64,000 nucleotides of DNA from positions 372,001-436,000 of the forward strand of contig CAJNDT010001324.1 of assembly GCA_905221615.1 (NCBI GenBank). Reading direction: 5' to 3'. This stretch comes from Symbiodinium sp. CCMP2592 (lineage: Eukaryota > Sar > Dinophyceae > Suessiales > Symbiodiniaceae). A program made the position numbers and the translations under genes. Shown here one piece after another: positions 1 to 12,900 of this stretch (position 1 is its first letter; each line of letters begins with the position of its first letter). The notes beneath the pieces were generated by a model. It ran no database searches, had not been told where the DNA came from, and saw nothing but the letters and a program-made list of their open reading frames with translations.

Positions 1-3000
1 TGACTCACTAGACTTCGGCAAAGACAGCAGCGCAGTGACGGTCTCGCACCTTGACTCGCAGCTTGAGGGCTGCCTGAGAACATTGGGTGTGACATGATGT
101 AAATGTACTCTGGGGCCGTCCGACTCACGGACCCTCTTGCAACAGCAACTTGAAGCCATCAAACATGTCCGATGTTGCAGACGCGCGGCCCCGGCTGTGT
201 CCTCAGCACACCGGGTGCAGCTGGCCGCAAAGTAGAAGCGATTGCAGGCTTCCATGCGGAGTTTGCTTCGCTCAGGCACATGCACAAGCCCGTTTCTGCA
301 AGCCCTCAGACCACCAAAGGAGCCAAGCAGCAAAGCCGCGTCTGTACATTGCTTTGCTGCTCAGAGGCCCAGATTCCCCTCCAAGTCACATGTAAGATCC
401 ATCTTCGGCCCCATGGACTTTCCTGCGATGAAAGTATCCGTACAGCCAGGGCTGGAGCAGGAGCGATGATCTCGGCAACTGCTGGCGAAAGCATGGCCTG
501 CATCTCTGCACCCGCTGCACTCAGCGCTGGCCGCAGCTCGCTTGTCGTCCAGGCCAGGGAGCAGTGCCTAGACAGAAGCAAGCAATCAAAAGTTGATTGT
601 GCATTTATAGACACACAAGCACACACGCACCACACAAGATAAGGGTCCGATGCACCGAAACTGCCGCTCTTTCAGAGACTGTGCAATGCCTGCAACAACT
701 TCCATCCCGTGCACGAGATGCCATCAAGCAGTACAAACTCCTTCAGTCTTGTCTGCTTGTTGAATCTTGCTGAAACTGTGCAGCCGCCGTGCAGCTGGAG
801 CAGGTCCGCACTGTGAGATGCCACAGGGACCCCCAGCTCGCGCCTCAGTGACCCAGCTTGGGAATCCGCTATGCCTCTGCCGACGACCTTTTATTGCATC
901 AAGCGTTCCCTGCATTCTGCCTGGCAAAGCTCAGTGTTGGATACAGTACCCTTTCCCTGAAATAAACAGGGCAGGACGGGGCCTGCCATTTTGCCAAAAA
1001 TCTGCACCGCAAAACCCCCAAAGCCATCACAATCTGAAGCATGGGACTTCCAAGCCCCTGGACTATGCCTAATCTCAGTATCGAGCGTGGCAGCTCGGGT
1101 TGGGGTTGGGGGCCGAGGACCTGAGGACAGGGCGCCGCGGAGGTCACGGCAGCTGCTAGCGGCCGCAACCAACGTTGGGAGGTGGAGACAGCAGAGACCT
1201 CGTAACATCAAAACCGTTCGTGCAAATTCGCTGCCGGATTCCCTCTATTCCCCACCTCTGAATCCCATCCACAGAACTTCTCCCGTGCTCCCGTGTGCGA
1301 ATCCCCCCCGAGCCCCTGCCCTGCCCCCCCCTCGTGCAAGGTCTTGAAGGTTGTTGCCTCGAAATTAGGCAACGCCAGTTCGGCACGTGCGGCGACGCGA
1401 AGCCCGCCCGCGCTCCTTCTGTGCCTGCCCCGCTGCGCTTTCTCCCTCGCTGCGGGTTTCGGCGCTCACTCGGACAATCCAGGCGAGGCATATGGGGCGC
1501 GAGGAACAACCCTCCCTGAAATCTCTCTCACACGGACTCGAGTCGATCATGCCGCGAAGAAGCAAGTCGTCATGTCGTTGTTCGACACAACAACACCACC
1601 ACCACAGGCGTGAAGACACCGCACACGATAGACCCAAGCAGGTGGGACTTGCTCATCAACTGGCAACTGCAGACATCTGCAGACCTGCCATCTGCATTGC
1701 AGTCCAGGACGCACCGGCAAAATATCCTTAGCTGTTGGATGCTGACAAAGTCAAACACTGGCTGGGGCGCCGTCTGCACGCATATCTGCACGCTGAAGCT
1801 AACTGCCTGAGCACTGCAACCGCAGACGCACCCCGGCTGAGGCGAGCTGACGAGCCAGGTTTCTGTCGCCCTCAGCCGAGGAGAAAACCTCGAAGGTCTC
1901 GTTGAACCAAATGTCCTCCTCTTGGCCGTGCTCAGAAGCACAAAATGCCCACAAACATTCCGCATCAAGGCTAAATCCTGTCCAACGCTTCGAACCGACC
2001 GGCACCTGCACCCCGTCCGGTATGCTGAGGCCCTCTGCCAGCTTGCGGAGCCTGTTTGGAAGACTTGCGACCACCAGGCTACCAGAGTCGGAAATAACGT
2101 GGCATTGTCTGCAGTGTCTGTTGTAAGCTATAAATGTTACTAGCACAGCTCTTAAATTCGAAACTCACGGAGAAGTGCGACTCTTGCGACAATCGGAACT
2201 CAGTGCCGAGCTTTCCTAGAGAGTGAACTCCAAAAGCCCGCCCTGCGCCTCTCCTCGAAAGGCTGGATGGACTGGCGCCGCAGCATCATCAAAGGGGCTA
2301 GGCTGACATGCCATCCTCGCGGGATGAGTGCCCAAGCCCACAAACATCTGTGAATGTGACTCATGCATACAGAAGCATTCGCGTACAGATGTGTACGTGT
2401 ATGCAGAAAGTGACTCCGCGGTGCACATGCACAGATGTCGGCCCGCTTGATTCCTGTCTGACTGCCGCTCTAACTCATTGGGTCTGACCGGGCATATGTT
2501 CACTTGCAAGCCACACCGTAGAAAATGCAGTGCGTAAAGCGAAAGCAGCGGGCAGGACGACCTTGTCTGTACCAGCGATGGTGTCGGGGAGAGATTTTCT
2601 TAAGTCGACTGATGACATCAGGGTCAAGGAGAAAGGGCAGGTCCTGCGCCGACCTGATCAGAGGGCTGAGCAAGGAGACTGCAAGCTTCAGACCATGTCA
2701 TAAGTCGAGTCGTAGGGGAGCTTGTTGAATCATTTGGAATAATATGGCATGCTATGGACTTGTGCATGACAGAAGAATAATTTTGAATTACCAACAAACC
2801 ACCCAATAGTCAGAAGATACCTTCCCACAAGACACCGTATCTTTGAGAAGATATGAACTCGTAAACGGAGGGCCTCCGGATCTGTGCCGAGCACCTCTGC
2901 CTGGGGTGCTAGCCGCGACAGCAGCGCCTTGCGTTTGTTGCACCCAAATGCATCCAACATCATTTCCCCCTCCTACTTAGCAAGGACGAGGCTTGCATCA

Positions 3001-3419
3001 TCCAAGATCACATATGCACTGATTCACTCGGATCAACTGCCAATGCATCGTTCCCCCGACAAGCCCACTCCGTACTCCGAACCCCGTCAGCACACTCCCA
3101 CTCTGGAGCGCGAATATACCAACAGCTATCAACAGCTGGTTGTTCTGAAGCCACCGCATGGGAAGACTTGAGTTGGCCGTCGCCGTCCCCTTAGCAGCCT
3201 TGCATACAGGGTGACGCGGCACCAGTTGTGGCATGGACTGACAACCCTTCTCACTGGAGCCTTGCAGCGTTCACCAGTCCGTCGCCATGCTCGCCTGATG
3301 CAGCAAAAAAGCGAAGACCGAATTTCAGCATGCGACTTAGAGCAGATTAATCTGGCTTGTTGTCGTGGCGCCGCTTCAAGTTTCCCCTTGCGCTAGTTGC
3401 GTGCCAAGTCACGTGATGG
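1..3419. other. gene-poor stretch
   Basis: I see no convincing exon here. Open frames on both strands are short and overlap each other without a preferred frame or domain-like sequence. It has ordinary mixed composition and no clear tandem repeat. A gene with very short exons could be missed by eye. Confidence 0.4.
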
Positions 3420-3743
3420 TCACGGGAATAAACACCTTGGCAACGACGGGCCTTCGAAGCTCTCGAAGGACCGGATGAGTAAGGGCAAGCTTGTGGTAAG
3501 CCGAGCGGCTAGGGTCGGATAGTTCCCTTCGACATGTGGAACCCGGCGCTTCCTGCCCGCGTGGGCCTCCGGGTCCTCGGCACGTTCGAAGAGGCCCTGG
3601 AGCGTCGAAGGCACCTCAGCGAACGCCCAACGCGTGAAACCATGGGAACCCCGTCGCTCAAGCCCCGTTCTCTGCTTCCGGGTGGCACTGAGGCGCCGCT
3701 TCTTGCTCGGCGCATCCGACGAGTCCTCGCTTCCGGAGTCCAT
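3420..3743 (-). CDS. small charged protein, unknown function
   Basis: An open frame of 107 codons starts at an ATG at 3743 and reads MDSGSEDSSD, then a lysine/arginine cluster (SKKRRL) and further charged sequence, ending at a stop at 3420. Most codons have G or C in the third position and purine in the first, as expected for real coding sequence in this window. The acidic start followed by a basic cluster would suit a nuclear protein, but I recognise no domain. The frame is open upstream for 14 more codons, so this could also be the last exon of a longer gene. Just upstream (3786-3830) a 21-22 bp unit is repeated twice. Confidence 0.4.
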   Translation of the reverse strand: MDSGSEDSSDAPSKKRRLSATRKQRTGLERRGSHGFTRWAFAEVPSTLQGLFERAEDPEAHAGRKRRVPHVEGNYPTLAARLTTSLPLLIRSFESFEGPSLPRCLFP

Positions 3744-4357
3744 GAGTGTCGGGCAGCGGCGCGGTGCCGTGGCAGAAGCTGGCACTTTCGACTTAGAAGC
3801 TGGCGCTTTCTACTTAGAAAGTCTCCTATCGTCCCGGCAAACAAAATCTGCAGGTTATGCTCTGCCAACGAAGACAGCTTCGGAGCTTGGAGCACCAAGA
3901 ACATACCCATTCGCAGCTTGGTTCTCCCAGGCTCCCGTCCCTCGGCAGATTCGTGCCTGCCCCTCTTCCAAAGAGGCCGTAGCTATGGCTCGAGAACCGG
4001 CCTGCGTCAGCACAGGAGGCAGCTCTCGCCGTTACCATCCTCCTCTTCTCCTTCCGTACAAGGTCAACTGACGGCTCCTCATAACTTTCCCCTTTCTCGC
4101 CTGCAGCATCGGCCCTTCCGCAACATCACTACCCGTCCCCCCTGCCCAAAAAAAAACATGACGGTTGAAACCCCGCCACAGACCGGCACAAAAACACTCA
4201 GTTTACCTCCCTGTTGGGCGGCCCCTGTCTGAAGGTGAAGGCCTGCACAGCAGCATTACGTGCCGGGGCCCGGACATGAGGTGACCAAGCCCGTCGTTTG
4301 GGCTGGCCGCCACCAAGCGGAACTCCAACTCCAACACCCACTGCGCGGCAGCAGGTG

Positions 4358-4757
4358 ATCAAAAGGACAAGAGTTCAACTACGGTATTCTCTTCGTTTAT
4401 GGTTCCCAGCAAAAGGAGGTCGCATGCAGGATCGGGGTCCGGGTGCCAGTCTCCACCGACAGCCTTGATGACTCCTACCGCTACCCACAGGCAGCTGGAG
4501 CAACCGAGACACCCAGAAGTTTTCATTGAGCAGTGCTGCCCAAGCGCTAGAAACCCCAGGCTAAGGCCAAGAAAGCCCCGAAACGTCGCAAAAAAGTCTC
4601 AAAGCAGACTCAACCATCGCCGGGCGCCGCGCTGGCTCCTAAAGGCCGGACTGCGCCAGGGAAGCCAGGCCGGACGAGGCCCGGACATCCGGCAAGGCCG
4701 GGATGGCCAGGCATTCCCGGCCGGAAGCCCTGTAGAGGAGTTAATGAAAGTTCGTGA
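4358..4757 (+). CDS. possible two-exon plus-strand gene fragment
   Basis: Two open pieces on the plus strand join in phase. The first (about 4371-4490) encodes a stretch including FVYGSQQKEVACR and GVRVPVSTDSLDDSY. The second (4551-4757) starts KPQAKAKKAPKRRKKV, becomes rich in Pro, Gly and Arg, and ends at a TGA. The proposed 60-bp intron (4491-4550) starts GC and ends AG, and both joins are phase 0. The lysine/arginine cluster looks like a nuclear localisation signal or nucleic-acid-binding tail. No family is recognised and no start codon is assigned. If real, it points away from the minus-strand ORF at 3420-3743, making this a divergent pair. Confidence 0.28.
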
Positions 4758-5377
4758 CAGTTAATGGCTCATGAAGTCAAACGTTGGGGTGCTTACAGCT
4801 CTTCTCCGGTGTCTGGGGGCCAGCTACGAGCACGATCGGATGTTCACAACCCCTCAAGCCCTAAAAAGGCACCTCTCCTAGATACATGAGAGCATTCTGA
4901 GGGCGGTGCGAAACTCAAAGCAAATACAACCTTTCCTAACCTTTCCTCTATGTGGTGCGTCATGAACCCCAACCCTGGCAATGTCTGCGGTCTTTCTTCC
5001 CCAAATCATGACACCCTTCCTTTGGCAAACGTCTGCAAGGCTTAGCCACTTCTCTTTCGAAGGAAGTATACAAAATCAACACCAGACACACCTGGAGCAA
5101 ATGGCCAAACAGCAGGGCTCCCTCTGCGTCCCGGGCCGGCATTGCATGAGCTGCATGAGGGTGGTGGTTGGGGTTCACCGGGGGTGGGGGCATCCCGGCA
5201 CCGGCCTGGCGGTCAAGAGGGAGACCCTTCGAAGTCTGAGACTGCGCAAGGCTTCCTGGCAGATCCTAAGCAAGGCCCCAGGCTGGGCCCCGAGTCCGAG
5301 CCCTACTTGGGACCCAAAACCCGAGCTTCCTGCCAAGCCAACGAAGTGTGCGACTTCAACAGGGGCTGCGAATATTG

Positions 5378-5710
<333 letters not shown>

Positions 5711-5918
5711 CACGGGACTGGGAGTAAAGGAGTTGAGGCCGTGGCCGGGGCGGGTCGCAGATTGCGAGCCTGGCAGCTTTGCCACTGGTATTCATGACTT
5801 CTCTGACAGCATCCCACAATAGAATGACGCAGCCTTTGGTCTCCAGGTGGACAGCTCCAACATTCTCTGAACTCTTGTTGCCACCCCTGCCTGCCCCCAA
5901 CATCTTATGGCGGCGAAC

Positions 5919-6390
5919 CTGAGGCTTGCCATCCGGGGCCCTCATCAGCTCGAAAGCCATGGCAGTCCCTGCTAGGTCGGAGGTCCTGCAGTTGAAGGCT
6001 GTGAGAGCCTCGCCAAAGCAGGGGTGCGTCAGTTTCCCCGTCCTGAGCTCCGCAGCCACGGTTTCCTTCGCAAACCATATGTCCTGGCAGCTGTTCGGTC
6101 GAAAGCCGTGCCTCCTTGTCCAAAACATGCCGCGCATGGAAAAGCTAACCGCTGGCATCCTGCGGAATGTCAGGGTGAATGAGGAACCTCGGCGAAGAAG
6201 CCCAAGACTCAAGAATTACCCTCTGCATCTCCAACCTACGATTGCGCAGAGTGGTGGGGGTGATTTGAGTGGGCGCAACCAGGGCAACGAAGATCGGATC
6301 ACGATGCTAGGCTTGTGGCCCAAAGCCTTTGACGGCAGAGTAACTCTTCACCGTGCCAATCAGCACGGTCCTGGCGGCTATGGTACTGCG
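5919..6390 (-). CDS. cold-shock-domain-like protein (partial, two exons)
   Basis: Two minus-strand exons together resemble a cold-shock nucleic-acid-binding domain. The first ends at 6320 and contains GTVKSYSAVKGFG, matching the family's RNP1 pattern G-x-V-K-S-[FY]-x-x-x-K-G-F-G-F. The second (5919-6114) contains QDIWFAKETV, in the place of the D-[VI]-[FW]-F RNP2 strand. It ends in the terminal strand AFELMRAPDGKPQ, matching F-E-L ... D-G-K-P-Q-A. The join is phase 2 with a GC donor at 6319, an AG acceptor and a 205-bp intron. A GT donor follows GKPQ at 5918, so a further exon is expected. The second exon carries an insert of about 20 residues between the strands. The first exon is open upstream to about 6687 with Gly/Trp/Arg-rich sequence; no start is assigned. 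Cold-shock-domain proteins are abundant in dinoflagellates and are thought to bind RNA. Confidence 0.5.
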
Positions 6391-6699
6391 CTTTGACAGT
6401 CTGGAGGCCGGCAATTCAACGACAGAACTGCGGCAGGAAGGCCCGAACATGGGAGGGCCGCCAAACGCACCTGCCCAACAGGAGGAGTGAGTCGAGAGGC
6501 CAGCACATCTGAGTGGTGTTCTGTCAGACACCGGAGCACACCGCACCTGCGCCTCCTCCTCCTCCCTTGCCCCAGGCACCCTGCCCCCAGCCTGGCACTG
6601 AAGTAGCGCTTCCACGGGATCCAAAAAATTGGAGCCATGCTGCCCGAACCTGCCCAGCCATCGCCTGGGCCCCAACCACCTGCCCAAGCGTCGCCTGCA

Positions 6700-9600
6700 A
6701 GCGGGACTTGCAAGCGCAGACCTCTCGATCTCATACCATCAAACTTGCCATGCTTCCCAGCCAACGACAATCAGCGTTTGAAGCTACAGTCTGCGCTGTC
6801 TCTCGTGGCAGGTAGCGAGGTGGTCTCTCAAGCAGGACTTCCGCCGCACGGCAATTCGTTCACTGGCTTGTCGGCCAGCCGTTCTGCGTCACCCAGTGAC
6901 CTGGTGGCTTCAGCATCGCCTCGTCGATCTGTGCTCTCGGTCTGGCTGCTCAGCTCGTGCGGATTTCGGCCCCACTCTTCCTTCCTCCCTTCCTGCCCTC
7001 CTTCCCCCGGTTGTCCCTGATGCCCTGTGCTCACACGCTGCACGGTTGTCCGCCGAGTTTGACCGGCGCGGGACGTGTCTTGTACGAGTGCACCAATTAG
7101 CCTATCTCTCCTGCTCCCGTGCATAAAGACGCGTCTGACCCGGGCCGATGGCCCACCCCTGTTGTTATCTTGCTTGCTTGCATAAGACTGTGTGAGGGTG
7201 CGCGGAGCTACGCTCTCTTGCTTTTTAAGAGCTTGAGGAAGGTGTCTCCTATTCCCCTGCGTCAAGCGCATCCCGTTTTCGAGTGATGAGTCTGGAAGTT
7301 AGGCAGGTTTTCGGGGGGTGAGGTACGAGCATAACACCTCGAGAAGCTAAAGCGAATATTTGTTTTGACAATGGCGGAGTGACGACGTGTGTAGGCTCTC
7401 AGTGACATTTCCCCCGTCAGTCGACTGTGCTTTCCATTTGCTTGCTTGCTTGCTTGCTTGCTAGTGGGCTCGAGCCTTTTCGGACAAGCTTGCGAGATTG
7501 GCGACAGATGCGCGTGAATCCTCATGCTCAGTGCCTCCCCAGCCATCACCTGGACCTCGGCAGAGCCGAGAAAACAAAGCTGCGTGTTGAGTCTACTGCC
7601 GAGTGCCTGAGTGCCGGGCCGGCGAGGCCAGCACCAGCACCAGCACCCCAGCCGGCAGCAGGGGCAGTTCCCCAGTTCCTAAACGCACAAACAAAACACA
7701 CACTTCCACGCGCAATCTTCAAACCGTCTCCTGCCACTCTGCCTGTCTCAGCCTCCTGCTGCTGGGGCCAACCAGCCGCCGGCGGTTGGTGTACTGCCGG
7801 TGCCCTGTCAAGGCATGTTCACAGCATTTGACAGACAGTTTCCAATAAATTGTTTCTACAAGCTGGGGCAGCAGCAGCGGTCTTGGTTGCTGGCTGAAGC
7901 CCCCGTAGGAAGGCGGCGGGGTGGCTGCTGAAAAGCCTCTCCAAACATCGCAGTTTACAGGATACTGGGCAGAGCTGCCTATGAGGATTCGGTGGCTACG
8001 CGCAACGCAAGATGCAAACGAAGTCGGGTCGTCTACCTGCTCTCGGCAACAGAATTCACGGCTGCAGGCAATGACAGTGAGCTACAGCACCAAGGAGCCC
8101 CTGATTCAGTCCACGGCACGGTGAAGATGTCGGTCCGAGTGCAGTGTCTCGTGAGTGTCTCCATGCTACAGGCGATCTACTTTCTTCCACGGGAGCATAC
8201 TGGAGCGTTGCGGGCAGCGACGGCTATCGACTTACGACCGGCCCCATGCCCCATGCCCCGAATCGCCGAAGCAGCGCTGCCTTGCCGCGGTGGGATGGCA
8301 GTCGACGAGGCGCTGGGCGCCGGTGCAGACTGCGGGGCAGGGGCTTCGTCGGAGAACCTGAGCTGCCCGGCACAGTGCTGCAAATGCGCCTCTGTGGCAC
8401 AAACCTTCTTCTACCCTCTTTGGCTGCGCACGTGAAGCGCCGGGGTCTTCTGGACCCTTCCGCAGTTCCTGAACAGCTTCTGGCAACAACATCTCTGCTC
8501 TTCTGTGATGTCATCTGACTCTCGCAACCCGTGGGAGCCCGCATGGGCCTGAATACCTGATCTTGGGTCTTGGGGTTGATTTGGGGTGGAGCTCACATGG
8601 CGGTTTTGACAGCAGAAGGCTCCCACAAATACAAGAGCTCTCAGCAACTCTTTCCCTTTATTGCCAGACCGGAGCCCACCTGTCTCCGCAGCCATGACCT
8701 GCGATCGCAGCTCAGACAAACTCTGCAGGCGCATGCTACTTCAAACACGGAAGCATGGTCCATCAAGCCTCAAGCATTTCTCATGGTCACCTCTCTGCGC
8801 TCTGAAAACTTACCTATTTCTGCAGCAGCATAATCACTCTTCATCCTCAAACTTCCCCGCGCCACGCCTGCGAAGTGGGGGCTAATCCCCCCTCCGCCGG
8901 CCCAGTTGGTCACTGGAAATGCGCGCGACGCCACGGGTCAGGCCAGAGGATTCCCAAGTTCAAGATGGGGAGTTTGCGCAGCACATGCGCTTACCGTTTT
9001 GATTGGCCGTGGTGCAGATATGTTTGCTGAAGTCCGGCACAAGCTACACCAGATGCGAAGCAGAAGTGTGCACCTCCCGCAGTAGCCTTTCTTCCGAACG
9101 CACGAGAGAGCTGCAGTTGCAGTATTGTAGATCTTTTTTGGGGGGTTGTCTTGCTGTCCAGAGTAGCATCGCCTCGGTAAGCATAGGTCCTTCTCCGCTC
9201 ATGGTGACCATAGCAAGAGGCAGAGGCTCTCGAAATTAAAAACTACCCTGCCAATGAGAACCTCTAGATATTAGAACTCTGGCCCTGGACTCTGCACAGG
9301 AACCACTCGTTTCGCCGGCATCCAGCATTCAGGATCGCCCAACATCCGGCGCGTGTAGTCAGATTAAGGCCTTCATGGCATGGCACGGAACTCCGCGGGC
9401 AGAGCGCTATTCCTCTTTATTAATTGCATGGCCGTATGTTGCGTGCAAGATCTGGCCCGTCGAAAACACTGGTCATTTGTCAGAAAAAGTTGAGCCGCTA
9501 CATGCCACCATATATAGGGCATAGGCCAACGCACTCGACAGTTGGTTCTCAGGCGTGCTTTAAATTCTGGCTGGCGAGCACGTGTGGTCACTGCGCAAAC

Positions 9601-9920
9601 GGGTCCATGACAAGCTGCCTCGCTTTGCCAGCAAACAAGGGGTGGCTCAGCACCCTCATTTCGGATAGCCGCTGCTCGGCAAGCCTTGGAAAGCAACAGG
9701 TATCTTTCCCTTTTGCGCTGCAGTGTGCAACCGGTCAGGCGCAACACCACCACGTGCAAACTGTTTTTTGCTCCGTGCATGTTAATCCGTGCACTTAGTG
9801 TCTTGGGAGGGAAACTCATTTTGTACACTGAAACCCTCCCTTGTGAGATGCACTCAGGTATTGACAAATTGAAACACCAAAGATCACCTAAACCCGGATG
9901 CACACGGGACGATCTAAGTT
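6700..9920. other. gene-poor spacer
   Basis: There is no gene I can support. A short (CTTG)n microsatellite lies at about 7439-7462. Overlapping open frames near 8232-8492 on the minus strand have coding-like codon use but no recognisable protein and no clear splice partners. Confidence 0.4.
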
Positions 9921-9923
9921 GAT

Positions 9924-12900
9924 CTACAACCCGTGGAGCCGAAGGTCCAGCCCTGCAGCAGGCAAGTCCTTGCTCGCAAAGCTTTTCAGGGCCTCGAGGG
10001 CCTTGTCTCTGCTCGCTTGGGACACGAAGGGGAGGGCATGGAGCACCACAGCGAACTGCTTTGCAATGTCTACCAGCTTGAACCTCTTCTCCGCAGACTT
10101 GGAAGGCCCGAAGCCCATTTGCGCTCCCATCTCCAAGCTGTTGCCGTTCAAGAGGGCCGTGAGCTTGAAATTCATCAAATCCCCAGGGTGCTCAAAGTTG
10201 AAGAGCTGGAAGACCTCAGGGATACGATCATGGCTCAGACTTTTGTTTCTGGTAAGTTCTTCCAGACGAGACGGAGCCCCTGTGCTGCTCTTTGCTGCTG
10301 CAGGGCTCCCTGGGACTGGGCAGCAGTGAGGCTCAATCGGCGTGCGGCCGCTGTTCCACGCAGTTCCTTCGCTTGGATCAAACAGAACAAGCAAATCTAG
10401 CTAAGCGCGGTGGAGCCTTAGCTTCGCACGTTCAGGCACTGCTAAGTACTAAATGTCATGGAACAGAGCTAGCCTTTCTAAGCAGGATCCAGCTTCTGAG
10501 GTCAAGTTGACACCCAGGTCTTGGGAATAGTTGGCGGAAGCCAGGTACAGGTCTTCCTCCTCTTCCATCCAATCAGACACTCCCTGGCGGGCCTTGTTGT
10601 CGGACTGGTTGTGGGCCTGTGCCTGGCGAGTCTTGACATTCTGAGCTTCCTGGAGCAGGTTCTTGGTGCGGGAAATGGACTTTCTTGGAATACTCGGTTG
10701 GTTCCAGGTTCCGGTGCTCTGATGCACGTGGTCTTCCGTGAAGTCGCTGGGCTCACCATACCTTTTGGTCAGGCGGATAGACCTGGTCAAGAGCGGTACG
10801 CCGCTGGACTTGATCTTCAAGCGCAGCAAACTCAAGTCCTGGCCGTCGGGCCGCCCTGCGGGCCAACACACGGTCGTGTCCACTGACGCCAGCGGCTTGG
10901 GCATCAATTCGAACTGCACGCCCCCCACAAAGGCCGCCACGGGCTGTACACTGATGCTGAAAGACACTGTCACACACTTTTCAATTGCCGCCTCTGCCGT
11001 GTAGAAAGAGTAGCCTGGCACAGTCTTGGTAGCAGAGCGAGACCGATACGACTGGACAGGATCATTGACCAAGACCTTTACTGCAGATCTCGGGTTGAAG
11101 AGCGGGTGTGACCCGACAAAGGCCTATTCTATTCCCGGTGGGCTGGCTGTAGGATCGGTGCGACCCTGCTCCGACACGCCGCAACTTCACAGGAACATCC
11201 TAATCTTCGAACCAAGGGTGATCCGCCCTCCCAATCCTACGAAAGACATCTCCGTGAATATCTTCTTCCGTCCCCAACACACAACAGCATTGCATGCAAA
11301 GCTCATGCACAGTACGGGCAGCGTGCCTTGCCACTTGTCCCAGTTCTTCTTCATCCATGCGGCTCCACAAGGCACGGCCCAAGAATCCAGTGCCACGAAG
11401 TCATTATCGTTCTGGACCTGTCGGCGCACCCTCAGCATATATGGTCAATCTGCATTTGTGCCCTTGCGCCGGCCTGCTGCCTTGTGCATCCTTCTGAAAT
11501 GACCTTGCTGGTTAACATGGAATGCCAAAAACCTGCCTGCAGGCTTCCTTTCAGTCACTGCCCTCTTTTCCAGCACATTTACCGGATGCTTGGATGCTGC
11601 ATCATGTGGCTGTTGCATTCAACCGCGACTAAATTTCCGGCATCCTATCCCTTTCAGCAGCCCGCCTGCCAGTCCGCTGCGGTCGCCTGCCCGTTGGCCC
11701 CGTGCTTGCTCTTCGGGGCGAATGCCAGGCAGGAGCTCGTGTCCCTTTCGTCACCATCGAACCTCGAAACGAAACAAGCTTCCTTTCAATTGGTTTGATG
11801 GAGATATTTTTCCCGTGCAAGCTAGGCGCTGTGTGACCAATCTGGACTGGTAGTGGCCGCCTTCTTTGTGGAGCTTAAAACCGATGCCACCCTTGGGAGG
11901 TGCATCATCGGCCTCCTCCATTTGTAGGGCTGACATCTTCGGCCGATGCTCTTGCGCATGGGTGGTGATCACGAGGCTTGACCCGGAGTGATGCACCACG
12001 GGTGCGGCCCCAGCGGCCGGAAACCTGACAGGTGCAGGAACACACTGGTGTAAACACTCCCGATCAATCTGACACGGAATCTAGCTAACTGGCTGCTTCC
12101 GGCGCAGGGATTTCCTTTTCCGGGCCCTCGCCTCGAAAGTGCGGCCTCTTGGATGAGCGAGCTGCCGCCAGACAGGACCTGGCCTGCCACCGAGGCCGCC
12201 ACCTTCCCGAAGCCTTCGAGAACATCGGCGAGGATGTCGCCCACGTGGTTCAGGTGGCTTAGAGGGGGCACGCCATCCTTGGGGTCAATCACCCAGTTAC
12301 CGATCTTCCCCACTGAGCCCCAGGACATCACGTCGGTGGTCTTGTCGCTGAGGCAGCGCATGATATCGGGGCCTGTTTGTGTGCAGCTCGCGAGCTCACC
12401 ACCCAACTTGGCCACGGTCGCCAAGGAGGGGAAGCCTTTGCCGGGGTTGAGGATCCATCCGCCGATCGTCTTTACGGATGCCCAGGACATCATGTCCGTC
12501 GCCTTGTCACTGATGCAGCGGAAAAGTTTGAGCCCCTGCTGCATGCAGCTCCCGAGCTCAACACCCAGGTTGGCCGCGGTCGCCAAGGAGGGCACGCCCT
12601 CGGCGGGGTTAAGGATCCATCCACCGATCGTCCTTACCGAGGCCCAGGACATCACTTTGGTGGTCTTGTCGCTGAGGCAATGCATAATACCGGGCCCTGT
12701 TTGCGTGCAGCTCGCGAGCTCACCACCGAGTTTGGCCACGGTCGCCAAAGAGGGCACGCCCTCGGCGGGGTTAAGGATCCATCCACCGATCGTCCTTACC
12801 GAGGCCCAGGACATCACTTTGGTGGTCTTGTCGCTGAGGCAATGCATAATACCGGGCCCTGTTTGCGTGCAGCTCGCGAGCTCACCACCGAGTTTGGCCA

